In this document: in pieces, positions 24,537 to 36,340 of the stretch
Layout: every line of letters starts with the position of its first letter
How positions within the stretch are numbered: position 1 is the stretch's first letter
Assembly: GCA_030789695.1 (NCBI GenBank)
Contig: CM061132.1
Coordinates: forward strand, 26,631,858-26,695,857
DNA: 64,000 nucleotides
From: Scilla litardierei
Lineage: Eukaryota > Streptophyta > Magnoliopsida > Asparagales > Asparagaceae
Reading direction: 5' to 3'
Translations under genes and position numbers: made by a program
Notes under the pieces: generated by a model
The model's database searches: none
What the model saw: only the letters and a program-made list of their open reading frames with translations
Told to the model about the DNA's origin: nothing

Positions 24537-25250
24537 CTTGGAGGTGCTGATTGAGTCACATCCAAACTCAAGGGCAGAGTAACGATTATTTCAAGACCTC
24601 AATTCAGCAGCTCATGGCGACGACGCAGCAGCTTGCGTCCACCACGCAACAACTGGCGTCAGGGCAGCAATCTATGGAGACCACGATGGCGCAGATGGCG
24701 CAACAACTTTCCTAGCTATCAAAGACAGAATGAAAATTGCTGGGCAAACTGAAGAGAACCCTGAGGGCATGTGAATGCAATTATATTAAGAAGTGGGAAG
24801 CAGATGGAAAGCCCCGCCATGCCCACTGTTGAGAAGGAAGCTCCAAGTGAGAGAGAAGCTTATGAAGAGCTTGAATCTGGAGTTGATAAGGACGCCGAAT
24901 GTGAGGTAGAACCTCCATCATCTGAATCGTCAAAAAGAGAAACCCGTTGGGAAGGATCAAGGGAAGCCCGCTGAAAAGCCTCCCACAATGTACACACCAA
25001 GGGTCCCTTTTATGTCAATGTTGGTGAAAGCCAAACTAGACGAGAAGTACGTGAATTTTTTCGATCTTCTCAAACATCGGAACATCTCGATACCCTTCCT
25101 GGACGCGATATCAGAGATCCCCACTTATGTCAAATTCCTAAAGGAGATTATTACAAAGGGCGGTAGGCGGTAGAAAGTTGTACTCTCTGCAGAGTGCAAC
25201 ACCATTATTCAGAGGAAGGTGGTAGAGAAACTTGAGGACCCCGGGAGCTT
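24537..25250 (+). other. Gag-protease linker, decayed
   Basis: Coding-like but broken. It holds a Gln/Thr-rich segment around 24600-24710, NAIILRSGK at 24771 (a motif common ahead of the protease in these elements) and acidic sequence to 24974. At 24988-25173 there is MYTPRVPFMSML..AKLDEKYVNFFDLLK. Confidence 0.6.
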
Positions 25251-25862
25251 CTCCATTCTATGCGCGATTGGAGATATTGAGATCAAGAGCACACTCTGCG
25301 ACCTAGGGGTGAGCGTCGTTTGATGCCCCTAGCGATATGTGAGAAGCTGAAATTGGGAGAACTCCAACCAACCAATATGTCGCTCCAATTGGCAAATCGT
25401 TCAGTGAAGTACCCTTTAGGAGTGGTAGAAGATGTGTTGGTTCGCATATGGAAGATCTTGGTCCCGTGTGACTTCGTTTTAATGGACATGCCCGAGGACG
25501 CTCGCATCTCGAGCATTCTTGGTCGACCCTTCTTAGCCACAGCGGGCGTACTTATCGACGTGAAGGGAGGGAAACTCTCCCTCAACGTGGGAGGAGAGAA
25601 GGTCGAGTTCGACCTCAAGAAATCGATGAATTTCTTGGAGGACGACCATATGAACCATGTTGACCTCCTTGAAGGTGCAATCAAGGAGACCACATTGGAA
25701 GGTGCAATCAAGGAGACCACATTGGAAGGAATATTTTTGAACAATCATGAAGAGCCTCCGGACGACAATTTGAGTATGAAGGAAAAGCTCAAGGAAATTA
25801 CGACGGAGGAAGAATCTGAGAGAGCTCCTAGGGAAAAGCTCAAGGAAGAGCCGCCACCATGA
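25251..25862 (+). pseudogene. Athila-type aspartic protease region
   Basis: Reads SFSILCAIGD then TLCDLGVSV, corresponding to the protease active-site region (CDLGASV in relatives), then a frameshift/stop at 25321. The adjoining open frame 25320-25862 continues LMPL-type sequence: MPLAICEKLKLGELQPTNMS, then ILGRPFLATAGVLIDVKGG, the conserved second half. It ends in an acidic tail with an 8-residue duplication (GAIKETTL twice). In an intact element it would cut the polyprotein. RT should follow but does not. Confidence 0.75.
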
Positions 25863-26179
25863 CATCCGGTGAGCCCTAAGGAGCCAAGGAACGCTGAGGA
25901 GAACAAGCTGAAGCTGATTATGGAGAAGAAGCGAGGATACATGGACATCCTGGACTTCTCCACCCTCAAACCACCATGACGACATAAAATAGGGAGTCGA
26001 GCTCACGACTGAAAACGAGCGCTTCTTGGGAGGTAATCTAAGGATTTTTGTTTAGTTTCAATACTTAGATCTTAGTTTTGGTTTAGGATAGCTTAATTTT
26101 TCATTTTGAATAAGCCCCAAAACCCCAAAATTAACTAAGTGTTTTGATGTATGAAGATGCTTATGTGAAGCTGGAAGAA

Positions 26180-26775
26180 CAATTCGACACGGTCGCGGGG
26201 CACCAATCCACGCGGCCACGTGGAGGAAAGAAGAAGAGAAGAAGAAGGCTGAAAATGGTGAACGACATGACCGCATGGGGAGAGCACACACGATCGCGTC
26301 GTGGGGGTAACTTCTAAGCACAAAATTTTCAATTCCACATGGACGCGTAACTTTCTGTCACTTCGAGCCCAAAATCCACCTTTTCCAGGGTCCACACAAC
26401 CGTTTACTATTAATCGAAACGACCCGCGTTGATCCTCATTTCCAAGCCAAAAAACACGGCCGTTCAAACCAATTCGAAACGGCCGCGTCCCAACCAAAAA
26501 TTCCAAAGCCAAATTTTTCTAATTTGACGCGGCCATTTAGTCGATTCAAAACGGCTGCTTAAATTTCTGTATTCTTGGCTCAAACCCACTTTTCTCCAGG
26601 ATCTACGCGGCCGTTTGAACTTAAACGACGCGACTGCGTCGACTCCAAATTTTTGAGCTTCGTTTTCTCCCAATTCGACGCGGCCGCTTACCTACTTTAC
26701 GCGGTCGCATAACTCGCTGTTTTTCGAGCCAAAACTCCATGTTTTACAGGATCGACGCGGCTGTTTGGTCAAGAT
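26180..26775. repeat. Internal CGCGGCCGCG motif array
   Basis: About a dozen degenerate copies of (G)ACGCGGCCGCGT in AAAACGGCCG or TCGACGCGGCC contexts, for example near 26188, 26207, 26290, 26455, 26478, 26527, 26605, 26676, 26700 and 26752. They are the same motif as in both LTRs and lie in the spacer where RT and integrase would be. The array ends some 20 bp before a TATA box. Confidence 0.78.
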
Positions 26776-26794
26776 CGACGCCGCGTCGCCCCTC

Positions 26795-26802
26795 TATAAA
26801 TA
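26795..26802 (+). promoter_or_regulatory. Candidate internal TATA box
   Basis: CTCTATAAATACCCC directly follows the internal motif array. A C/T-rich leader follows and an ATG at 27249 opens the second ORF about 450 bp downstream. A promoter for that ORF is inference. Confidence 0.6.
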
Positions 26803-27248
26803 CCCCACAAAGCCCTCAACGGTCGTTCTGTGCGATTTCCTTCGAAACGATTCGTCTTCTCTCTCGATTCCGTCGACTCGAGCTCCCTCCGATCACCCTC
26901 AAACCCTCTCCAACTCTCCCAAATCACTCCCAAACTCCCCTACATCCATCAGTCCCCTCATCCACCTCCCCATCCACTCGAATCAAGTGACCGAAGGAAG
27001 CCCTAGAATGGCTCGATTGTGGTTTTGCGGCTCAAAATCGAAGCGGGCGGCACACGACTAGCTGTTAACTTTTGGGGGAACCATCTCTATGTATAGGCGC
27101 TTCCGATTTCAGCGAGGAGCTCTAACTTTGGTAACTTCGCTCCATTATTCGTTAATTTCCGCATTTTCTGCCGAACTCGCCAAAAATTTGCGTGAGTCTG
27201 AATACACTTCACTTCGCACATTTTGCATCACTCACATCTCATACACTA

Positions 27249-29331
27249 TGCCTTTGAGAGAGCGCAAAAAGAAAGCCATAACTACTGACCCATCCCAAGG
27301 CAAGGGCAAGCGTCGAAAAACTCAAAATCTAACAATTGCCCAAGCCCTAGCTGCTATTGCAAGGGGAGACGCACCTCTTCATCCCCCTCATGTAGACACT
27401 CTAGGAATATAGTTCGTTGACGAGAATCAACGAAGCAAATTCACATCCTTGAACTCCAGACCCATAGTGCCGACCAAATATCCGAGCATCACCGCTCTTT
27501 CTGCACTAGGTCTCCTTGATGTTGTCAGCACTCTCCTCCGGAACATCGGAAGGGAGGAATTCCTAGAGTTGTGAGGCTAGGACGTATCGGATCTTCACTT
27601 TAGAGTTTCTCTCCACATTCAAAACCTATTCGTCGGGGTTCTCATTCCGTATTATGAATAAAGACTACATCATGTTCATTGATTCCATTAACCTCCTCTT
27701 TAAGTGGCTTTGAGCACTAGAGCCTGAAGCACGCCACCACAATTACCCTTATCCTGCTGAGTATGATGCCAATATCTTTTGGTTGAGGATCACTGGCCTA
27801 GCATCCTTTCCCATCACACGGGCGAAGGCGTTTTGCATCATCCACCGTGGCCTCCGTATTGTACACCGCATCATAGCGAATTCTATTTTCTGTCGATACG
27901 ACACTGTTTAGGTCTCGCAGGATGAGCTCTTCTTCATCTGGTGTGCTATCGAGCCTCGTGTCCTCTGTGAGGGCACCACCACTGTTCCACACTATATCCT
28001 TCACGCTGGATCCTGGCTGCACTCCAGATTTCTCCACACCCTCGCCAGCCCCAGCTCTCGTATCTGCTGTGTAGGGTTTATCACTATCATAGCACAGCTT
28101 CCTCCCATCAACCTCAAGATTCCGGATTCCATGACTCCTGTCCCAGGCCCCACTTCTCCCGATCTCTCGGTGCTCACGAATATGCACATGATCAGGCTCT
28201 TTGAGCATGAGAGATATTATTGGCTTCATGTGCCCAATTCCATCCCTTACACGAGGCTCCCTAGTCCTGCATGCTTTGGACCTAGCACTTCCATGCAGTG
28301 GATCTTTTCAGCTGATCCCGATCTTATCCAGGCAGCTCAGGCACCACCTGCACAGCCCCAGCCTGATCCTGCCCCAGCCTTAGGCCCAGCCCCATCACAT
28401 CCAGGACCCTACTATCCCATCTGCATCCACTTACAGTCTCATTGTCAGGCCCCCCATCAGTATAGGAGATCTCCGCACCACGTCGAGGGTAACAGCAGCA
28501 CTCCTCTACCACTTTCACATCTCGAGCGTATGGCTCGATTGGAGGAGTTTAGAGCTTTCAGGTCTTCCACCATCTTTGCCCTGGCTGAGTTCAGAGACAC
28601 CTCTGAGTGCAGGTTGTCGATTGACAGACTCACTTTCACTGTCGTGACCCTCCAGTCACAGTTCGACCAGGTCTACCAGTACCATTTTAGTCATGGCCAT
28701 TACCCTGCTGCTGCACCTCATTTCCTACCCATTTGCATCTAGCCTCAGACATCTCAGACACTTGGGCCATCTCAGATTCCTGTGGACCCATCCCACCTCT
28801 ACTCCTCATATGGACATCACCACACTACACATTTCCATCCCATCACAGCCATCACGTGCCTATGGACACTACCACCACACCTCGCATCATTATCATTCCC
28901 ACCCCATCACCATCACCATCACCACAGGCTCCACCTTCACTACACCCCGGGATTGTGACCACTCTTCCCTCACCTCACCCCGACCCCATGGTTTCACCCA
29001 TTTCTTCACCACACACCATGGAGGTCCCAGAACCCTCCTCTGGAGCACCACCTCTCCTGCTCCATCCACACATATTTCCTCATCCCCACATACTTCCACA
29101 CCACCTGACAATACCATAATCATCATCTCCTCGTCCATAGAGGACTCATCTCCACCTCCACCTCCACCTCCACCTCCACCACTCAAATCTGAGGTAGTTC
29201 CATCCACCCCATCCCCACCCCACACTGACACCACATCTGCAGATTCAGCTGATCCATCCATCCCATGTTCTCCACCCACTCCACCCACCCAGCCACCCAC
29301 ACAGCCACCACCTAACAGTGGCTCTGCATGA
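27249..29331 (+). pseudogene. Second ORF of Athila-type element (Athila ORF-like), decayed
   Basis: Opens MPLRERKKKAITTDPSQGKG, a basic nuclear-localisation-like start, with a first stop at 27410. Later pieces read PTKYPSITALSALGLLDVV, then at 27780-28150 sequence like FWLRITGLAS and AFCIIHRGLRIVHRIIANS, and an open frame 28131-28742 with MTPVPGPTSPD. These fit the ORF carried by many Athila-lineage and non-autonomous plant elements, whose function is unknown. The C-terminal part (28750-29331) is Pro/Thr/Ser/His-rich low-complexity sequence. Multiple stops mean no product is expected. Confidence 0.6.
28750..29331 (+). repeat. Low-complexity CCA/TCC-rich coding tail
   Basis: Runs of CACCAT, CCTCCA and CCACCC encode Pro/His/Ser/Thr. 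The polyglycine frame on the other strand is a shadow. It forms the 3' end of the second ORF. Confidence 0.7.
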
Positions 29332-30434
29332 TTGGATCACATTTTTGCACTCCTCACCACATGGCCCACGTATCACACTCACTTTTGGGCATGCTTTTCT
29401 TTAGCTTGGGGGAGATGCACCTAGATCTCCTTCCCCTCATTTATTTGTCCTCACGATATATTTTCTGTGTTTATCTCGCATTGAGGTCAACACTTGATTT
29501 AGCTTGGGGAGGAGCGTTTTCACGATGATTTTTCTATTTTTCCTATGTTTTCTTTCTTATTTTCTTGTTTTTATCGTTATTTTTCGTTTTCATCTTGTTT
29601 TTCTTTCTCATTTCTCATTTTCTTTTCTTTTTTCATATTGCATCATATTTTATTCTATATATGCACACAAAAAGCCAAAAAATGAACAAAATCAAAATTT
29701 CCAAAAATATCTGCATTCGCATCATGCATCATCATGCATCCATTTGTATATATTTGCATTCAATTCGAGAATTTTTCGAAAACGAGTCTTTATAGGCATG
29801 TAATCGCGAGTTGAAATTCATTTTCCGAACTTTTACACCCGATTTCCACGATGTTGATTTGAGTGTATGAATTGAACATGTCCCTAACTCTAAATCCCTC
29901 GCAATATCCTAGATTTGGCCATCCTCTTTGTCTCTAAGATAAGAGTACTTGAAACCGACCTAGGTTGATACTTAGGAACCCACTCTATGCACGGACCGTA
30001 GAGCTGATAGTTGTGTATATTGGTCTATAATCCCTAGAATTTTGGATAACTACACATCACCTAGTACTGAGGATTGATTTTGCTTAGTATACCCATGCTT
30101 TCCAAAAAAAGAAAAAGAAAAAAATTTGTGAATAGAAAATTTTTTATGCACCGTTTCCCCAGCGAAACTGAGTAACCGGATCCCCACGATAGAAACCGTC
30201 GGGGCCTCGCAGCAAAATATCTAGCTTAGAGGAGTGCATATGAATAAGGATCATATATGGTTTGAGTTAGTAGGTCCGAGTGGTCCTTCTTGGCTCGGTG
30301 CCCCAAGATCGTCTGATCTAGAAGTCACCGACCCAACACTCATTGCACAAACTGATCATAGATCCCAGAAAAATATATACAAAAAGAAAAAAAAGAGAAT
30401 TGTATATATACATATGTATATATATATACACACA
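29332..30434 (+). other. 3' untranslated region of Athila-type element
   Basis: Contains two copies of TAGCTTGGGGGA/TAGCTTGGGGAGG (29403 and 29499), resembling the polypurine tract word at 31220. No coding region. Confidence 0.55.
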
Positions 30435-30776
30435 CAAAAAATGTGCCCGAGGTTGACCACAGGTAGAAATACCTGAGGTCAACCCCTCTGTTCGGGTGTT
30501 TTAAGTATTTTTTTGAATTTTTTTGCAGTAGGTAAGTAGGTAAATATACTTGTTATGTAGCTCTCCACAAAATTTCAGGTCAATTTTTGCGCAACGTTTT
30601 TGAAATCGATGAATGGAGGCTTAAACAGTGTTGGATTGACCTGAAATTTTGTGGGGAGCTACATAACAAGTATATCTACCTACTGAAAAAAAATTCAAAA
30701 AAAATACCTAAAACACCCGAACTGAGGGGTTGACCTCAGGTATTTCTGCCTGAGGTCAACCTCAGGCACATTTCCC
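30435..30776. mobile_element. Foldback MITE with about 150-bp inverted arms
   Basis: The left arm (AATGTGCCCGAGGTTGACC, on to CTCCACAAAATTTCAGGTCAA) and right arm are near-perfect reverse complements, leaving a centre of only about 60 bp. Each arm also contains its own hairpin (GGTTGACC...GGTCAACC). TA-rich tracts flank both sides, so a TA target duplication is possible but cannot be proven. Superfamily unknown. Confidence 0.85.
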
Positions 30777-31218
30777 TATATATATATATATATAAAGAAA
30801 GCATGAATAAAACTTAGCGAGCTGAAGAATCAAGGAAGCTTGATGTATCGTGAGCGCCACTTTTTCGATCGATTTATATCCAATTATCCCATACTTATCT
30901 CTTCTTTGACCATTGCATAGCTTAGATTCATATTCCTTCGATTTAAGGACGGGTTAGAGGAAATGTCTTAGGATTTGAGTGTGGCCATCGTCTAATATAT
31001 TACTTGACGATTTGGGTTAGAGACAACGTCCTAGGAGTATATTCTCGTCGACGAAAAGAAATCTGAGCGTCTAAGTTTCATGAATTCGAATTTTCAGTTC
31101 GTCCACGTATATAAACTTGATTTTTGAAAATTCTCGAAGTTTATATCATCATTTGTGTGTTTGATTGCATTCCTCTAAACTACACTCGACCTTGTCTTCC
31201 TTGAGGACAAGGAAGAGT

Positions 31219-31234
31219 TTAGCTTGAGGGATTT
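31219..31234 (+). other. Polypurine tract of Athila-type element
   Basis: TAGCTTGAGGGATTT immediately before the 3' LTR start TGATAAGTG, preceded by CTTGAGGACAAGGAAG. Confidence 0.6.
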
Positions 31235-32963
31235 TGATAAGTGTTTATTGTATATAGTTTTTTCAACTTTTTCATACATGTTTTACCTCGTTTATTTCTC
31301 TGTTTCCTTCAATTTTTCCCGTTTTGTTTCCTCTTTTACTTTTATGGTCCCTTCTATGCTTTGCAGTAATTGCATGTTGTTTAGGGACCATAAGGCATGA
31401 ATATGGCGCGAAAGGACGAAAGGAGCAAAGCCGGGAGCTCCATATGTGCAAAAGGGGAAGATTAGTGAAGAAGTGTGATATACAACCGCATCGATTCGAC
31501 GCGGCCACGTGATCACAAACCCCATGAGCTGAAGTCCATTCCACGCGGCCACGAAACCATGAATCAAACGGCCGCGTCAAACAAGCTCCAGAACCTAACT
31601 CTACGTGGCTGCGCAAAAGATATCCAAACGGCCACGTTGCCGGGGAGAAGAATTGAAGACATGCAATCGACACGGCCCCGCGCGATGAAGACGATGCTGC
31701 CGCGTAATCCCGAAGAGCTAAAGACCAAATGACCGCTCCACGCAGCCGTTTTGATGAAGACGCGGTCGTCGAAGCCGAATTCGATGCGGTCGCATCCCCA
31801 GTGATGTGACCCTGTCATTGTAGCCAATGCTGCCCAATGTTTTGCACTTGGATGACGCAATCGCGTCGTTTTCGACGCGGTCGCGTCGAAAAGGGCTTTT
31901 GCACGGAACTGGGCACCGCCAGGGAGCAGTTAGGGGTCTTTTTGGTCCTTTTGGGGTTTGTATAAAAGCTCATCTTCTTCCCCTGAGCGAACCCATCTCT
32001 TGTTTTTGTTATTTTCTGGGTTTTTGGAGGTTTTGTAAGAGATTTCTTACTCTTTTAGTCTGCAATCTTATTTGTAGTAATTAGTTGCTCTTGTATTAGA
32101 TTAGATTTACTTAATATAAGTTTTTCCTTTGATATTGCTATTGTCTATTTTCCATCTCGTGTTTATAAACTAAATCCATGGCCTATCGCATTGACCTTAT
32201 GGTTGAAATCACTTCTATTGTAATGGGTAGTGAGTAGATTTTATTTAGGGTAATGGATTGAACCTCATTAGATTATGGCTATAGGTTGGATGAACATTTG
32301 ATTAAATGGATTGGTTAATTGTGGAATTGGGGTATATTGGGATGCCAATTATCTTCGTAGATTCGACCCCCTCCCTTTTGGACGATCAGATTGGCCGTCG
32401 GCGAGAGTCGAGACCAATCCGGGATTTCGATTCCTACGATGATCCATACTATCGGTGTGACCGGCGAGAGTTGTGCACCGATTAGGGCCCTCCTAATATA
32501 TGTCCAATCCTCGAACGTCACTGTGGTCGGGAGGAAGATTGGGGACATTCGTCGAGCGTAATGCGCCTGACGTATAACGATGTATCGACGAGTGTCGGCA
32601 TCGGTATAGGTTAGGATAAGCCTATCATAGCATCGCGAGAGCGGGGGTAGGAGATCACATAAGGGACTATTCTATCATGCACTACGAGAGTGTGGGTAGG
32701 AGAATGCCCTTAGGTTAGATGACTTCTCCTGAGTCCTAATGAACCCAATAATCGATCATCTATTAATCCAACTTTAACCCTAATTTAATGGCAGGGATAC
32801 CCCAAGCCCTAGAGATTTTATCCTTTGACTTCACCTTTTCATTCTCTTTAACCACCATTCGATAGCGTAGCTTCCGAACGAAGAACAAAAATCGGTACTC
32901 AACGAACGCCTACGACACCATGCACTTGTGGTATAAATATTATTAGCTCTGCGAGAGCAGACA
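31235..32963 (+). repeat. 3' LTR of Athila-type element
   Basis: Full-length partner of 20145-21912. It carries the same motif array (31480-31885), with GACGCGGTCGCGTCGAAAAGG better preserved, and a TATA box GTATAAAAGC at 31960. Ends CAGACA, followed by GTATG. Confidence 0.92.
31480..31885. repeat. Palindromic CGCGGCCGCG motif array in 3' LTR
   Basis: Twelve or so copies in the same order and spacing as in the 5' LTR. An extra pair at 31805-31885 includes the back-to-back ATCGCGTCGTTTTCGACGCG. Confidence 0.8.
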
Positions 32964-32968
32964 GTATG

Positions 32969-33773
32969 CAACCATGGGTCACATCGTTTGCCACGGAGAG
33001 CTAATCCCGGGAGTCTACACAACTTTTGAAACGGGCGGGAGATTATACTTTTAAAACGGGACTGCACTGCACATGTGAGGTGACTCCGGTCATAGCTTCC
33101 ACACTCTCTACAATGAGTTACCCCAAACCCCAGTGATGCGTCATATGTATCAAGTATATGTTTCTTACTAGATTTTTGACACGAAATTCCACACGAAATT
33201 CCTCACGTTCTTCAAATAGTATGCATTTAATATTGGATGACATGTAGCAGGTGATGTGACTACTTAAACGTGAGCAATCGTGCAACAAGAGTGACTATAT
33301 TTCATGCATAGTTTTCAAGTGACAAGTATTAGAACGTGGTAGGCAAAGATGAACGAGACAATGAGGTTAACATGGTGAATATGAGTTTACGTGCGATGAA
33401 AGGTTGAAGTAACTCATTTAAATGTATTTATAATCAATGTTTGCAAATTGATGATAATTGAAATTCTAGCATTGATTCACACAAACGGGCTCAGTCAGGT
33501 TTGGCCAAGCAGGTCACTTCACCGTATGGTGATCCAAACTTGGGCACAAACGATCCCAGCCGGCTAGGGGTCCAATATCAAGAACACCGATTATCAAATT
33601 TTGCTCCATCGATTATATTAATATACCGTTGAGTAGTTCCCTATCAGGTCTCTACGTTGGCAATGTCGTTTGCTTAAATCAGTAGTCGTTCTTCAGTTGA
33701 GTAGTTCTGTATTTAATTAGGTCTCTAGTTGGCAATGTTGTATGTTCAAGTGAATAGCTGTTCTGAGGCTATA
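32969..33773 (-). mobile_element. LTR-like remnant, right part
   Basis: Continuation of 19533-20144 after the Athila element. No coding region. Confidence 0.4.
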
Positions 33774-35505
33774 TGTAATATCCTAAGTTTATACTAGTAC
33801 ATTATCTAGATTTCTAAATTTAGAATTATGGTGACTTACGGGTTTTGAGATTATCGTAATAAGACGAGGATGGAGTTAGATCTTCCAAGGGTGCTCGTGC
33901 ACGAGAAACGGTATCTGCAAACATAAGAACTTACCGGTTATATGCCACACTATTTTCTATCTATTTATCTTAACCGTTATTATTTTTATTATAGCTTAAA
34001 ATGGGTCAAAATGCGCTCTAATAATTTTTAGATAGGCTAGATGTGACGAAAATAATTTTATCTAGGACGAAAATAATTTTCTAAAGCTCCTATGTATATT
34101 TTAAAATTTTTAAACACTTAAAATCATTTTTCTAAATTTAAAACGAATTAAAAACTAATTTTTAAAATTAAAAATTAACTATCGTAAATGCTCGACGATT
34201 TGTTCAGAGAAATGTACACGTTAAAATATTTTATATGATATGTTGAAATTTTACTCTCGACTAGTAGAATATGGAAGTATTTTTATGCATGTGTTTACGT
34301 GTCGTTTGAAAGATAATACACATTTTTATCAAATCTGAATTAAATACCATAAAGTTTGAAAAATCATAACTTGAAAACTAAGTATCGGATTGAGACGAAA
34401 CTGGTGCCTACACGTTCGTGACAATGCCTATAATATTTTGGTATTATTAGATTTTCAGTCTAGGCCCTACATTTTCATTTTCCAATTTTTTATTTAATTA
34501 CCTTCTTTCTCTCTCCTCTTTCTCTCTCTCTCTCTCTCTCTATCTCCTCCCTTTCTTCCTTGCGTGATCTGAGTATGGGCTGCTCCTTGTGCGCGTGCAG
34601 CAGCAACGAGGAGAGGGGGCGGCCAGTCGGAGGATGGGCGGAGGGGCCGGAGGGGTAGGCTGGTTGCTCGACGGGCCGGTGTGGGTGGTCGTTGGCAGCC
34701 GACGGTGTGGCAGAGGCCCGTGGCGGCGCGGCGACGTGAGATCTCTGGGGTGTTTTTGATGGGTTCGACGGCGAGGATGCTCCGGCGAGCTTCGTGGTGG
34801 GGCGTGGAGATATCGGGGTCGTCAGTGAGGCAGTGCACGGCGAGGAGGTCGATGGCGGTCGGTGGTTTGCCGGAGAAGAGCGGTTTGAGAGGGAGGGAGC
34901 TGTGTTGAGGTGGTTGTTTGACTTGTGAGAAGAAGATGGTGGTGATGGAGGAGGAGGAGATGGAGGAGGAGGTGCACGTGGAGGAGGCCTCGTCGAAGTG
35001 GGGGAGAGTGGAGGAGGAAACACGGGGATATGGGTTGTGGGTTTGATAGATGAGGAAGGAGGGGATGCTGCAAAGGGGATATGGGTTATATAATCAAATA
35101 TATTATTATAATACTAAGTATAATTAACATAGGCAATTAATTTGGTTGTGGGAAGTTTTGACTAACATTAGAAGAATACAATCCATGTGAAACGTGTTGG
35201 AGGTTTGGAGATCATGAACCCTGTGGGCTGCCACGGGGTGGTTTGGAATATAATTAACAATTAAACAATATTAATTAGGAAAACAATAATTAGTACAATA
35301 ATTTAATACATGAAAATTACGATTTTGCCCATGTGTTCGAAAAATTACGAAAACAATACCACGAGTTGGTATCGTCGCGAGGATTATGAAAATGAAGTCA
35401 ATTTTTAGATTTAAGTTACAAAAAAATAGAAAAAAAAATCATTTACTCATTTTTATCTCATTCGAATACGAAAATACGTGCTCGACGAAATCAGGTCGTT
35501 ATACA
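33774..35505 (+). mobile_element. Probable solo LTR (1.73 kb)
   Basis: Begins TGTAATATCCTAAG and ends GGTCGTTATACA, matching the TGTAAT(G)GCC...GGCGTTACA pattern of the LTR family at 5787 and 37340. A CT microsatellite lies at 34503-34545 and a GC-rich, G-run segment at 34590-35060. Flanks CTATA and CTCTG do not match well, so the unit may be part of a compound insertion with 19533-33773. Confidence 0.5.
34503..34545. repeat. CT microsatellite
   Basis: TTTCTCTCTCC then an uninterrupted (TC)n run of about 20 bases. Pro/Ser-rich minus-strand frames across this and the neighbouring GC-rich region are not credible proteins. Confidence 0.85.
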
Positions 35506-36124
35506 CTCTGCCTCAGGTATTCGATCAAACTCTATGGTAGGCTCTGGTTTGAGTTTATCATACTGTTCCCTCTTTAATTGTTCGCAAAGATCGCGTAGCT
35601 CATGTATCAGTTTGATTAGATCCTTCTTAATCTTTTAGCTTGAGGATTGCTGGGGTACTTGTGGAATATGCTGATGCTGGGAAGAATAACGAGATTGAAG
35701 AAGGATTTTGAACACTGACCATTGGTGACTATGACGTAAAAGTCGCATATACCAGGATCCCGCTTCTCCTTTGAACGTATGATATGCATATGCATATTTC
35801 TATTCTGCTGAAAAATAATATTTGAAGAAGAAATATGTTAGATGTGATTCCAATCGTCATATCCATACATGTCTTTAAAGCCATAAAAATATGAAACCCG
35901 ATCATACATTGCTAAAGGAGAATAGTCATTCTAATAATCATCATGGTATTCCATTATTTAGAGCCAATCTTTTTGCACGGAGGGTACCGATACTTGGCTG
36001 AGTTAGCTATCTACTAATATGAACGGCACTGAAGTTGGGCTTCAAACGGATCCAGAATCGTCCAAATGGCGGAACTGCATAGGAAATTCATCGAAAATCA
36101 GCTCCAAAATGCCAAAAAATCCAA

Positions 36125-36340
36125 CAGCCTACTGTTGAGCCGATGACTATGTTAACCGACTCAGTGGAGCCGTTAATCGGGTCAAATGGCTCGGCTGAGC
36201 TGACAGATCGGTTCATTGGCTCCCGATCGGCTTTGTCGAGCCGATGAACAGTGCCTATTGAGCCGACGACGTGGCTCGGGGTCGGTTCGACCGAGCCGAC
36301 ACTGTAGCTCGTTGGATCGGTCAAAGCCGATGGTGATTTT
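36125..36340. repeat. GAGCCGA / TCGGCTC motif cluster
   Basis: About ten copies of GAGCCGA, its complement TCGGCTC or near variants within 215 bp (for example 36134, 36169, 36189, 36226, 36238, 36259, 36272, 36293), separated by nonrepetitive linkers. Same style as the CGCGGCCGCG and GTCGACTCC arrays of the other elements but a different word. Confidence 0.7.

Larger units (their letters stand above)
20145..32963 (+). mobile_element. Athila-type non-autonomous LTR retrotransposon
   Basis: LTRs of 1768 and 1729 bp (20145-21912; 31235-32963) are flanked by a perfect 5-bp duplication GTATG (20140-20144; 32964-32968). The primer-binding site matches tRNA-Asp, and Gag and protease remnants are Athila-like. 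After the protease there is no RT, RNase H or integrase; a spacer with a motif array and TATA box leads to a second, Athila-type ORF. The element is therefore a non-autonomous derivative. It was itself hit by a hAT at 22190 and a foldback MITE at 30435. The LTRs differ by very roughly a tenth. Confidence 0.88.

Noticed and set aside
25862..27249. Hidden RT or integrase in the Athila-type element
   Set aside because: I looked for DD and zinc-finger motifs in all frames between the protease and the second ORF and saw only the motif array and leader.
28893..29300. Glycine-rich minus-strand frame
   Set aside because: Antisense shadow of the Pro/Thr-rich low-complexity tail of the second ORF.
34490..35023. 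Pro/Ser-rich minus-strand frame of 177 codons
   Set aside because: It covers a CT microsatellite and GC-rich LTR sequence; no domain, and the composition explains the open frame.
33774..35505. Clean target duplication around this LTR-like unit
   Set aside because: Flanks CTATA and CTCTG match at only three positions, so I do not claim a defined insertion.
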